This document shows positions 1 to 10,250 of a DNA stretch of 64,000 bases, one piece after another. The stretch comes from Capsicum annuum. Its lineage: Eukaryota; Streptophyta; Magnoliopsida; Solanales; Solanaceae. The notes beneath the pieces are model-generated. The model did no database searches. It saw only the letters and a list, made by a program, of their open reading frames with translations, and was not told the origin of the DNA. The stretch is taken from assembly GCF_002878395.1 (NCBI RefSeq), contig NC_061121.1, positions 44,512,133 to 44,576,132 on the forward strand, written 5' to 3'. A program made the position numbers and the translations under genes. Within the stretch, counting starts at the first letter, position 1. Every line of letters starts with the position of its first letter.

Positions 1-87
1 AATCCCATAGAAGAAGAGTATGAGCCATTAAAGGCATATTTTCCTGACGAAGAAGTGTCGTGTGTCGATGAAGTCATTATACATGCT

Positions 88-480
88 GATCCAGGTTGGA
101 AGTTGTTCTTCGATGGAGTTGTCAATGTGAAAGGAGTCGGAATAGGTACAGTTCTAATCTCTGAATCGGGACAATATTTCCCGGTAATAGCATAACTTCG
201 ATTTTACTGTACTAACAATATGGCAGAGTATGAAGCTTACATTCTTGGTTTGAGTTTAGCTGTTAATATGGGAGTCCATGAATTATTGGTGCTGGGGGAT
301 TCGGATTTGTTCGTCTGTCAAATTCAAGGAGATTAGGAGACGCGAGATTTGAAGGTCATCCCATATCGATAATGCTTGTAGGAGTTATGTCAATGGTTTG
401 TGTTAGTAAAATTTAGGCATATTCAAAGGATTCATAATGAAATTGCTGATGCTTTAGCCACTTTGTCTTCAATGCTCCAA
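88..480 (+). pseudogene. Tat-type retrotransposon RNase H domain, with stops
   Basis: Translation gives an RNase H fold with the expected acidic positions: the first Asp in LFFDGVVNVKG, the Glu in NNMAEYEAYILGL, and the Asp in LGDSDLFV. Further on, RIHNEIADALATLSS matches the conserved end of such domains. In-frame stops fall after FPVIA (about 195) and after QIQGD (about 335), with more near 370. In an active element this enzyme removes the RNA strand during reverse transcription. Here it is a relic with conserved residues but no continuous reading frame. It leads into the integrase remnant with no gap. Confidence 0.8.
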
Positions 481-559
481 TATCCTGATAAATTCTACAT
501 CGATCCTACGCATAAACAGAGTCGTGATCAGCATGCTTAATATAATGCGGTTGAAGAAG

Positions 560-1823
560 AGCTCGATGGAGAACCCTAGTTCTTTGATATCAAGCGATAC
601 ATGCATTCAGGAGAATACCCAACATATGTCACCAACGATCAAAAGAGGACTATTAGGCATTTGGCTAGTGGATTTTTCTTAAGTAGGGGGATCTTATATA
701 AGAGAACCCCAGATTTGGGACTTTTTAGATGTGTAGATGGAAGATAAGCCTCGTTAATCATCGTTCAAATACACTCTGGAGAATGCGGGTTGCATATGAA
801 TGGTCATGTCTTGTCAAAAATAATTCTTCGAGCAGGTTATTACTGGCTTATTATAGAGAGGGATTCTATTCGATTTGTTTGAAAGTGTTATTAATGTCAG
901 GTACACGGTGATCTGATATGTTCTCCTTCTGCTGAATTGCATGCAATGGCCGGTCCATGGCCGTTTGTGGCTTGGGGAATGGATGTGATTGGACCGATTC
1001 AGCCGAAGGCATCAAATGGACATAGATTCATTTTGGTAGCATTGATTAATTTACAAAGTGGGTAGAAGCAATAACTTTCAAGTTAGTGACAAAGAAGGTT
1101 GTGGTAGATTTTGTTCATGCCAACATCATTTGTAGGTTTGGAATTCCTAAGATGATCATTATAGACAATGCTTTCAATCTCATTAGTCATTTGATGCAAG
1201 AAGTGTGTCAACAGTTTCAGATCGCACATTGAAATTCTACTACATATCGCCCAAAGGGCAATGGTGCTGTAGAAGCCGCCAATAAGAATATAAAAATAAT
1301 ACAGCAAAAAATGATACAAGGGTGTAGACAGTGGCATAAAAAGTTGCCGTTAGCATTTCTAGGTTATTGCACCACTATTCGCACTTCAACAGGGAAAACT
1401 CCATATTTATTGGTGTATGGGACAGAAGCAGTTATCACTGCAGAAGTTGAAATTCCCTCTTTTCGAGTCATTGTAGAAGTAGAGATTGATGATGATGAAT
1501 GCGTAAAAACCCAACTGGAGCATTTGAGTTTGATTGAGGAAAAAAAGCTAACGTCTGTGTGTCATAGCCAGTTGTATCAGAGGAGGATGGATTGAGAGTA
1601 TAACAAAAAGGTCCATCCCAGGAATTTTGAAGTTGGTCAGTTAGTATTGAAACGTATCCTTCCTCACCAGGTTGAAGCGAAAGGAAAGTTCTCCCCTAAC
1701 TGGCAAGGTCCCTTCATTATGAAGAAAGTGTTGCCCAATGGAGCATTATATTTGACAGATATTGTAGGCAAAATGGCAGAAATGGCTATCAATGCTGATG
1801 CGGTCAAAAGATATTATGTATGA
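560..1823 (+). pseudogene. Ty3/gypsy integrase with C-terminal domain, decayed
   Basis: Pieces of an integrase read across frames. The N-terminal zinc-binding region begins around RHLASGFFLSRGILYKR. The catalytic core keeps its three acidic residues: Asp in AWGMDVIGPI, Asp in IIIDNAF, Glu in GNGAVEAANK. Positions 1311-1595 give the longest open piece, including STGKTPYLLVYGTEAV. The C-terminal region follows after a stop at about 1593 (FSPNWQGPFIMKKV) and ends INADAVKRYYV with TGA at 1821-1823, a typical end for the Tat lineage. Stops and frameshifts, for example near 910, 1050 and 1593, make it inactive. Confidence 0.85.
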
Positions 1824-2420
1824 TATTTTATCCTTTGTTGATTTTATTGCATGTTTAGTACTTGCATTTTTAAGATTGATATGATGAACGTATTTTATTC
1901 TTCTATCCAAACATTGTGTCATCATTTATTTACCCGTTTGAGATTCGTTTTATTTTTGCTTTCATATTCCTCTTTTGGAATCAAAAGGGTGTTAAAGATA
2001 AGTGTCAAGAAAATAAAAATAAAAGAAAAAGGTCCGAAAAAAATCAAATCAAAATAAAGAACAAGCTTATGGAACTACGTGTGACCTGATTCTCCTTTCT
2101 GGGGAGTGAGATACGTTGGATGCCCTATTTTGGGCTCGATCCAACCAAATAAAGATTTTAGATTCACCTAGTCAACAAAAATTGGGGCATGAGTTAATGT
2201 GTTGTTTTAGTCGATTCCAAAAGTTGTAAGTCCCACTCCAGTTCAAGTGCTGTTTAAACCTCTTGTCATCCTTTTCTAACCTTATTCGAAAGCCAAGTTA
2301 CAACCAAAGAAATTGCTTCAGATCAATTTTTGATAATGTTAAGGCTAAGCATGTAATGGATATGTTGATGATACATTGTGAGGTACCATTTGTCTCCCTC
2401 AGCATGAGAAATCAGGAAAG
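1824..2420 (+). other. Proximal 3' untranslated region of the Tat element
   Basis: This stretch lies between the integrase stop and the first tandem repeat. It has no credible coding sequence: the open frame at 1851-2057 is short, lysine/hydrophobic-rich and unlike any family I know. Confidence 0.5.
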
Positions 2421-2632
2421 AAATACAAAATGAGAGAGATTTTTATTGGTGAAAACCCCCGTGGGTATCATAAGGCGATGGTGAGTTGAGAGAAATGAAA
2501 ATGAGAGAGTCTTATTAGTGAAAACCCTCGCTGGCAGCATAAGGCGATGGTGAGTGGAGAGAAATAAAAATGAGAGAGTCTTATTGGTGAAAACCCTCAC
2601 GGGCACCGTAAGGAGATAGCGAGTTTAAGAGA
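2421..2632 (+). repeat. Tandem repeat, about 70-bp unit, three copies, in Tat 3' UTR
   Basis: Three consecutive units begin at about 2421, 2493 and 2562. Each carries AAAATGAGAGAG, then TTATTGGTGAAAACCC, then a CATAAGGCGATGGTGAG-like block. A fourth, much weaker unit may continue to about 2700 (GTTGGCGAAAGTC). The units differ by several substitutions, so the array is not young. Confidence 0.85.
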
Positions 2633-3424
2633 AAAGAGAAAGGTGAAAAAGAAAGAGATTTGTTGGCGAAAGTCTTTTAAGATGTCGCCAATTGAATGTG
2701 ATGTATGAGTCCAATGGATTTGAAAAATCAGCTCAGCAACAAAGGAACGAACTCAACCACAAATGGGGAGTTTGGATAAGAAGATCAGGCAGCTTAATCC
2801 AAAATGCATGTCATACTCATTGGAGTTGGTTGCCGTATTCAGATAAGTTTTCTTTTTGAATATGAGACATTGCCCTTTTCATTCATTTACATATTCATGA
2901 TTTTTATATTTTTATGTCATTTATCAAAATAAAAGTGACCATCATTTGTTTACATTGTAAGTCAAGTTTGTGTCAAAACAAGCGAAAAAGGATTTCAAAA
3001 TTTACTACCAGTCTTTACAATTATATGAGGAAAAGACCAGGACCAGAACATGAAAGAAATATGATTGTAACTCGACATGAAGTAAAGGAAGTCTATCAAC
3101 CGACAGGCTGTTGGATTCATGGAAGCATTCAGATTTGGGAAAAGGGTGCACCTCAGAGGCATGGTAAAATGGAAACCCATTATTCGAGTCAGAATTATTT
3201 TCCTCAATCTGGATCTGGGTCAATGATGCGGCAAGACAGGGCAAGTTTCAATTATTTGGTACAAAGATGAAAGGAATGAGTGCTGGGGCAGATACCTAAG
3301 AAGCCAAGAGCTACAAGCCACCGCAAAGTTTTTTAACTGACAAATTTTCTTTGAAATACGGGAAAATTCGCTTCACTTAATTCAGCCACCATTGGAAATG
3401 CACATCGTGGTACTTTAGCTTATG
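2633..3424 (+). other. Tat element 3' UTR between tandem arrays
   Basis: Non-coding element sequence. An open frame at 2914-3270 (118 codons) overlaps two antisense frames and resembles nothing I know. I treat it as chance. Confidence 0.4.
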
Positions 3425-4351
3425 TTCAGGACCCTCCTGAAAAATGGTATTTTACTTTCAGTTCAGGACCTTCCTAAAAAATGGGATTTTACTTTCAATT
3501 CAGGACCCTTCAAAAAAATGGGATTTTTCTTTCAGTTTAGGACCCTCCTAAAAAAATGGGATTTTAATTTCAATTCTGGACCCTCCTAAAAAATGGGATT
3601 TTACTTTCAGTTCAAGACCCTCTTGAAAAAATGGGACATTACTTTCAATTTAGGCCCCTCCTGAAAAATGGGATTTTACTTTCAATTTAGGACCCTCCTG
3701 AAAAATGAGAATTTACTTTCAATCCAGGACCCTCCTAAGAAATGAGAATTTACTTTCTGTTCAGGACCCTCCTGAAAAATGAGATTTTACTTTTTTGTTC
3801 AAAACCCTCCTGAAAAATGGGAATTTACTTTATGTTCAGGACCCTCCTAAAAAATGAGATTTTACTTTTTTGTTCAGGACCATCCTGAAAAATAGGAATT
3901 TACCTTATGTTTAGGACCCTCCTGAAAAATGAGATTTTACTATCAATTCAGGATCCTCCTGAAAAATAGAAATTTACTTTCTGTTCAGGACCCTCCTGAA
4001 AAATGGGACTTTACTTTCAATTCAGGACCTTCCTGAAAAATGGGGCGTTACTTTTTTTTCAGGACCCACCTCAAAAATAGGATTTCACATTATGTTCAGG
4101 ACCCTTCTAAAAAATGGGAATTTACTTTCTGTTCAGGACCCTTCTGAAAAATAGAATTTTACTTTTTTGTTCAGGACCCTCCTAAAAAATGGATTTTACT
4201 TTCAATTCAGGACCCTCCTGTAAAATGGGATTTTACTTTCTTTTCAGGACTCTCCTAAAAAATGGGACATTACTTTCTGTTCAGGACCCTCCTGAAAAAT
4301 GGGACTTCACTTTCAATTTAAGACCTTCATGGAAAATGGGACTTTAATTTA
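3425..4351 (+). repeat. Minisatellite, about 37-bp unit, 25 copies, in Tat 3' UTR
   Basis: Reading unit by unit from 3425 gives 25 head-to-tail copies of a unit close to TTCAGGACCCTCCTGAAAA followed by ATGGGATTTTACTTTCAA. Unit length varies only from 36 to 38 bp. The last few bases vary between three types (TTTCAA, TTTCTG/TTTATG and TTTTTTG), which hints at a higher-order pattern in the middle of the array. Nothing separates the units, so it is not a spacer-type repeat. Arrays in this position are a known trait of Tat/Ogre elements and can seed satellite DNA. Confidence 0.95.
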
Positions 4352-4396
4352 ATTCTTGTTTGGGATAATTTTCATTCTAGTTTTAATTTAGATTTT

Positions 4397-4640
4397 AGGA
4401 GCCCTCCTAAAGAACGGGGTAATGAAATAGCAAGTAAGGAGCCCGCCTGGAGAACGGAGTGAAGAAATGAAAAGTCAAGAAACAAAGTGATGAAATAGCA
4501 AGTCACGAGTCCGCCTGGAGAATAGGGTGAAGAAATGAAAAGTCATGCAACAAAGCGAAGCAATTATAAGCCAAGCAACAAGTTAAAAAAAATTGCAAAT
4601 CAGGAGCCCGCCTGAAGAATAGGGTGATAAAAGTCGAGTC
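4397..4640 (+). repeat. Third tandem repeat in Tat 3' UTR (GAGCCCGCCTGGAGAA units)
   Basis: Four irregular units start with GAGCCCKCCTRRAGAA near 4398, 4440, 4507 and 4603. Each is followed by GGGGTGAAGAAATGAAAAGTCA-like sequence. Spacing varies from about 42 to 96 bp, so later indels have disturbed the array. Confidence 0.75.
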
Positions 4641-4972
4641 AAGAGCCAACAGAAGTTGTATAGATAGGATTTTGTAATTTCATTTATGTTTTAACTTGTA
4701 ATTTTCATTATTTTGATGTAATGACAGAGCCGCGGACGGGAACCTCGATGGAACCTCACTCGACTGTCCAACTCGGTATAGTCCACTTCTCTTCCAGCCC
4801 TTTGAGATACTTGTGACATCCTCAGGACTTGGGTAGATAGGGTGTCCGACAGGATTCAATTGTCCTTCTTTCTTTTACTCCTCTCTATGAATAATAATCG
4901 CAACAAAATTTGGTCTCGTTGTTTACTTCTTTGTCTAAAAACACTACGTGTTTTCACTCAAAGCGGGCATGA
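4641..4972 (+). other. End of Tat 3' UTR, with polypurine-type tract before the LTR
   Basis: Non-coding. It ends in a short purine-rich stretch (AAAGCGGGCATGA, about 4960-4972) directly before the LTR TG. This is the expected place of the plus-strand primer, but the tract is interrupted, so the assignment is tentative. Confidence 0.4.
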
Positions 4973-7175
4973 TGTAGACACCTAATTTTGTCCCTTTCCG
5001 ATAGCACTTTTTACCCATTTTTACCTTATCCTACCGTATACCCTCACCCATGTAATTACATCCCACAAAAAATACAAAAAACAACTCTCAACAAAATCCC
5101 TAACAAACTTTTATTCTTTTTAACATCCTAACAACCTTTTTAATTAAAATGAGACACCTAACCCTTATCCCTCCAATTAAAAAACAACACCTCACCACCC
5201 CTCCATTTCTTGTCCACAAAGGCAAAAAAGATAAACATACACTAAAAAGGGGGTCCCACGGGGGAACCTTCGAGGAAGGTGCCAAGAACCTTTTTGTTTA
5301 TTTTTATTTTTATACATACAGGGATCACACTCCCTTTGGAGGGGGATATTAACAAAAGGAGGGGGATTGGTCATCATCATTCTCTGATCTCTTAGAAAAG
5401 AGGACAACTGGTCCTTTTTTTTTCCATCGTCACCCTCACCATAGATACAGACGCATCTCTCTCACATCGAGCATCGCACACATATACGAGAGTTGGTGAT
5501 GAAGGCGAATTTCGATTCTTTTCCTTCCTTTAATTTGCTTTTTTTGGGCACACCATGATTTACACACACACATACAGGAAACTAAGGCGAGAGAGAAGAG
5601 GGCTGGGAAGTAAGAGAGAGACTCTCGACACAGAGGAGAGATTGAGGGAGAGATGGTCAGAAATAGAGTTAGAGAGTGAGAAGAGAGAGGCGGACAAAAA
5701 TCACAAAGAATCTGGTGGGTCAAGTTTTTTTTCCAAAGACCTGTTTGCCAGATTTGTCTATTCCTAAATAGTTCAGGTGACTCTAGCTAAAGAACATCGA
5801 AAATCACCGGAGAGCTGACCATCTAGTCAATTTTCACCCATCGTTGCTCTCACCAGAATCTCTTTGCTTTGTTGGATTTCGATCAGATTCAGGTACTAGG
5901 TTTGAGATTCCACTAGAAAGGTCAAGTGCACCGGATTCTTATTTGTTTCTGTCCGTTTATGCTAGTCTAAGATAATCGAAGCTCGAGATAAGTTATTTTT
6001 GTGAGTCCGTCACATATCGGGGTTTGGGTTCGTCTAAGCTTTGTCTTTCATCGCCATATCGGGTTTTAGGGATTCATTGGTGGTTCTATTTGTCTTAACC
6101 TGTTTGTGGCCACTAATCTTGGGTTTTAATTTTTGACGCCGAGTTCGGATTCAGGGAGATTTGGGTTTGAGGTTTTTCGTTCAAGTAGTTTGGCCTTCGT
6201 ATTTCTTTATTATCATACAAGAACGTTCTATCGAGGTTTAATTCTATTCCTTCTCTTCTATATTTTCTTATTTATTGTGTTCTATGCTTTGAATTGAATC
6301 CAATGTGTTGGTTGATTATAAGGTGTGTCATGAAATTATATCTCATTTGAGAATTAAAATTGATTGTTGTGGGGCGGAAGTTAAAAGTTGATAAAAATGA
6401 TTTTGTTGATTTTACTCATTGATATCGAGTTTGATAGAATCCTGATAGGTCGAATTGGATAGGCAAAAATATTTAGGTGCGGGTAGGCAAAAGTTAGGAG
6501 TGAGGTGTTGATTCAATGCGATAAATGTTAAAATGTGTGTTGAATAGTTTTGTTTTATCACTTTTGGATCAATTGTACTATTTGGCCGGGGAATGTCCCA
6601 AAGTATCTGTATATCTTTATTCCCCGGGGAATGTCCTGAGGTATTTTGTACTCGAAGGATGTTCGTGATGAAGGCCCGAGGCGTCGTGTAAAGCACAGAG
6701 TGTAGTTAGTATTAGTGTAGGTTAGATAGGATTTATTTTTGCATTTTTATTTTTGGACTGTATAAATTGGACTGGACACTGTACTATTGATTCTTTTTGT
6801 TTTGTTTGTTTGTTTGATTGTTTTACGTGTTTTGTGTGGGTTGTACATTTGTAGCGTCAAAATTATCCGATACAGTCCACCAAGCGACCGTAGTCGAACC
6901 ACGGGATCGAGGGGTGCCCAACACCTTCCCCTCGTCCAACAGAATTCCTTAGCTGGAATCTCTGTTCACAAACCAGTTTAAAGAGTCAAATGGTTTTGAA
7001 AAGAATTTTCCAATGTTGACTTGGCACACCAGATTATGCCAAGTGGTGACTCTGATTTCAAATGTAAAAACAATCCTTCTTCGAAACAAATTATTTTATT
7101 TTGTCACGTAATAATAAAAACTCTTTCGAAACTTAAAACCGAATCTTTTTTGGGGTTAGAAAAAGGGGTGTGACA
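4973..7175 (+). repeat. 3' LTR of the Tat-type element (about 2.2 kb)
   Basis: It begins TGTAGACACC and ends GGGGTGTGACA, giving the TG...CA ends and short imperfect terminal inverted repeats expected of an LTR. A TATA-like stretch lies near 5300-5315. The segment near 6590-6650 contains two copies of GGGGAATGTCC. No protein-coding gene is supported: the several 60-95 codon frames overlap each other on both strands. With only one LTR copy in view, the boundaries rest on sequence motifs alone. Confidence 0.75.
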
Positions 7176-8195
7176 TAGTTGCCTGATTGATTTATTCTTG
7201 AAATATACGAGGGTTAGTGATTTTTCACGTTATGCAGTGATGTATGCATAACAAACACTCAAAGACAACATGGAGATAATTTAAATTATCTTGTTTTATC
7301 TTTTGTATGGCCTGGAAACTAGTTGAATTAGTCCAATTTAGTTATTCAATGCTCTTTTGTGGTACGATTATATTTTTTGTCCAAGTAGATGGCAAAGTAA
7401 CTCAGAGCTGAAACTGTAGAAGAACTCTGGTTTTTGTGAGCTAAAAATTTGTGTGATTTAGTGGTGCACATATTTTCATTTCGTTAAACATTTTATTTTA
7501 TACATTTTACAGGATTTATAGCTTCAGTTTACAAGCTGAGATGAAATTATGATGATTTCAAACAAGTTGACAAATTTTTGATCATTTTTCTAAGATTGTT
7601 GAACAAAGCATTATAATATGTACGAAGGATGTTAGCCTTTTTGGGATAATGACTTGTGTAATAGTATTGTTCCTTGATCATTTGTCTGTAGCATTGGTTC
7701 TCTGCGGTGATAATACATATTTTGTAATCAATACAAGTGATAACTCTGTTTATATGTGCATTTGAGATTATCTATCTTAAAAATGGTATAATATCTTAGC
7801 AAAATATTCTTTAATACTACTTCACTTTTGCTTAGATTGAAAACATAGCTTTAGGGACCAGAATTTCTTTCCATCTTTAAGGACCAATATTTTTGTCGCA
7901 TCAGACCTTTAAGGACCAGTTGAGCTTGTCCCTGAATAATGTATGCCCCACTGAATTAGTATGTTTAGGGACCAGAAATATGGTCCTTAAAAGCATTCTA
8001 AGGATCGAAAATTTTCTGGTTGCAAATACTCGTTATCGACCGGAAATTAAATGTCGTTGCAATTGATCTTTAGCGGCGGAGCCTGTAGGGATGGGTGGTG
8101 ACAAAAATTTTCCCGTCCCTATTAACATTAAGGAACCAGAAATAGACTTTTAGGGATCATTTTTCTCGTCCCTAATGGCCCTTTTTCTTGTAGTG
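7176..8195 (+). mobile_element. Right end of a CACTA (En/Spm) DNA transposon
   Basis: The segment ends TTTTTCTTGTAGTG at 8182-8195, the reverse complement of the CACTACAAGAAA terminus of plant CACTA elements. The last 350 bp carry repeated subterminal motifs of the TTAGGGACCAG type (near 7852, 7878, 7911, 7964, 8128, 8152), as CACTA ends usually do. No transposase is readable. The matching left end was not found and probably lies before the window, with the Tat element nested inside. It abuts an exon at 8196. The usual 3-bp target duplication (CAT would be the candidate) cannot be checked without the left end. Confidence 0.75.
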
Positions 8196-8589
8196 CATGA
8201 CTTCACCAATTCTCAAGAATTTTATGGTGAGAAAGATTACAAGGTAATTAAATTTTTCCACTTCATATTATCTACATATATATAACATACAAGATATTTA
8301 CATATCTTTATCTATATATGGTGATCAGTAAATGTATGTTACGAATTTTAATAATATATTTTTTATCTAACTTTTATATTTTAAATTGATTTCTTTTAAA
8401 ATTTTATAGGAATCCACCAAAGACAGTTTCATTTTTACTCCATTGAAAACTTATGCAAAGAGGAAAAGATCTTCCAAAAAGGATAAATCTACCATAGTTG
8501 ATGAAGATTTCCATTGTATCCAATCAAGCAACAAGATCCATAAAGGCACTAAAAAGAAAATGAAATCTCCATCCGCCGCCTCTAAATGA
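8196..8589 (+). pseudogene. Last two exons of a spliced gene cut by a CACTA insertion; possibly Helitron RPA-like
   Basis: Exon 1 (8196-8243) reads HDFTNSQEFYGEKDYK and runs into a GT donor (8244). The intron is AT-rich and ends TTTTATAG at 8409. Exon 2 (8410-8589) is exactly 60 codons in phase 0, begins ESTKDSFIFTPLKTYAKRKR and ends SPSAASK plus TGA. The tail is lysine-rich and probably nuclear. Upstream exons are missing: the CACTA end touches the first codon. The nearby Helitron 3' terminus and the look of the tail suggest the C-terminus of an RPA1-like (OB-fold single-stranded DNA-binding) protein, which plant Helitrons often carry. No OB-fold is visible, so this identity is an inference. 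It could equally be a captured host exon. Confidence 0.5.
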
Positions 8590-9325
8590 CTTTCTCTAAA
8601 GTTATTTCTGTAGTATAATACTTTTATATTAATCTAGCAGTTTCTTAGGATTAGTTACATTTATCATAAGTTATTTATATCCTGTTAAGGGTATACATTT
8701 TACACCTTTTTTTATTACATATAATTAAGTGTTTTTTACATTCCATCTCTACTCTGTGATCTTGAAACACGAGTTTCAATCATTTATTACATAATATATA
8801 TGTCACACTATCAATATGAATATAAAAAATTTGTGCAACCAACAAGCTTTTATTATTAAATTTTATCTAAGGAAAATATCAATACTTGTGAAATTCAATA
8901 ACAAAGGAATATATCAATGCTTGCAATAATATGAATACTTGTGAAATAATTAATTTCAAGAATAAGAACTAACCAGTGCACCAGAAGTTTCACTTTAACC
9001 AATTATAAGTTCTGAAGTTGCTGCTCAATTGTAACATGCATGAAGTATTGTCATTTCAACTATATTATGAATTAATAAGCTTTATTTATACGGTGATTTA
9101 TGTCGGAGATATACCAAAAATAATGACCTGCAATAAAACAGATATAAAGACATACTCATACATATTGACAAAATCAATAGGAGGTTTCAGCCTTTGCTTC
9201 ACTACAGTGAAACCCCACTTACTAATATGAGCTAAAAGTAAACCATATATATTAGACCTATTCACGACATCCTTCATCCAGCTCCCAGAAAATAAACCTC
9301 ACCCATTCATATCAATAGAACAACA
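8590..9325. other. AT-rich sequence downstream of the broken gene, left part of the Helitron-like tract
   Basis: No convincing gene. The frame at 9018-9230 (70 codons) has no known motif. This tract joins directly to 18174 when the Sirevirus-like element is removed. Confidence 0.5.
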
Positions 9326-10195
9326 TGTTAGGGCATATGGAGTTTTGATGATAGACATATGATTAAAACATGTCGTGAAAGCTGGTCCAACCAACTGAAC
9401 AAAGCTTAGCTGCAGACAAGTTATTGATAAGATAACTCTACATGTAAACAGGAGTGGATAACACTCATCATATCAGGAGATGAGTTGAACAAGAAGTCTA
9501 ATAGAAGTTGAATTGAATAAGAGGTCCTGCAGAGATAAAAGAAGAGTCCTATTCAAAAAAGAAGTGTGAGAGGCACAACAATAATAGTAGAAAAAAAACT
9601 ACCTGGAGTCCTAAGGAACATAGAATAATACATCAACTGACGGACTCCACGAGATCTTGTCTTAAATACAAGAAACAAAATCAAAATCTCTCACTCATGC
9701 ACTGATAAAATAATCAACAATCAACAAAGCAGTTCACTTACTTGAAGAAGAACCTAGTTCCTTACTTAGCAAGTCTTATACTTTTTGTAGTAGGAAGATT
9801 CTTTGAGTTGTATGGAGTCATTGTTCTAGTCTCAGTGATCTATAAACTAAGTTAGGAGTTGTGTATTCAAGTTAGGGAACTTGAAGACATGGGAACACTT
9901 ACCTTGGGAAGATTTTTGTTTTTTTAGTTATAGGAGTTAGAGGTTTTAATTTTTAGTTTACAAGAAGTCTTATAATTTTTTTGATTATTAAGGCTCAATA
10001 GTTATAGTAAAGTTGGGGTGAAATCCTATAAAGGTACAGGTCATGGTTTTTTACAACTTTCTTGAACCAGCTGTTTTTCACGTAAAAATACTGTGTTCAA
10101 TTTTTTACTTCTGTAAACCACGTTTACTTACTTGTTCCACAGATAGGCAATCAGTAGAGTTTAATATTAAAAGTAGTAGGGCTCGTACTCTAACA
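9326..10195 (+). repeat. 5' LTR of the Sirevirus-like element (870 bp)
   Basis: The ends are TGTTAGGGCATATGGAG and GGCTCGTACTCTAACA. It aligns along its length with 17164-18173, apart from duplications in the 3' copy and many substitutions. That divergence implies an old insertion. Confidence 0.92.
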
Positions 10196-10197
10196 AG

Positions 10198-10209
10198 TGA
10201 TATTAGAGA
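10198..10209 (+). promoter_or_regulatory. Degenerate tRNA primer-binding site
   Basis: TGATATTAGAGA lies 2 bp after the 5' LTR and matches the common plant copia primer site TGGTATCAGAGC at 9 of 12 positions. It is in the right place to prime minus-strand synthesis, but is mutated. Confidence 0.7.
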
Positions 10210-10250
10210 GAGTTGTCTTAAATAAGTCTAGCACCTAAGAAAAGATCAAC

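Larger units (their letters stand above)
1..7175 (+). mobile_element. Ty3/gypsy LTR retrotransposon, Tat-type, 3' part (5' end lies before the window)
   Basis: The order seen is an RNase H domain, integrase, a long 3' untranslated region with three tandem-repeat families, then one LTR of about 2.2 kb. The RNase H lying directly before integrase, the integrase style (GAVEAANK, INADAV) and tandem repeats between the coding region and the 3' LTR are all known features of the plant Tat/Ogre/Retand lineage. The coding region has many in-frame stops, so the element is not autonomous. Protease and reverse transcriptase are not in the window. The 5' LTR is not visible, so a target-site duplication cannot be checked. 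It may be nested in the CACTA element that ends at 8195. Confidence 0.85.

Noticed and set aside
2412..2606. Minus-strand frame with three repeated peptide units
   Set aside because: It is only the tandem 70-bp DNA repeat read in frame; the other strand belongs to an element UTR.
2914..3270. 118-codon plus-strand frame
   Set aside because: It overlaps two antisense frames of similar quality, lies in a retroelement UTR and matches no family I recognise.
3425..4351. CRISPR-like array
   Set aside because: Units are contiguous with no unique spacers, and the setting is a plant retrotransposon. It is a minisatellite.
8182..8195. Full CACTA element in the window
   Set aside because: Only the right terminus is seen. 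No CACTACAAGAAA start or transposase was found in the window.
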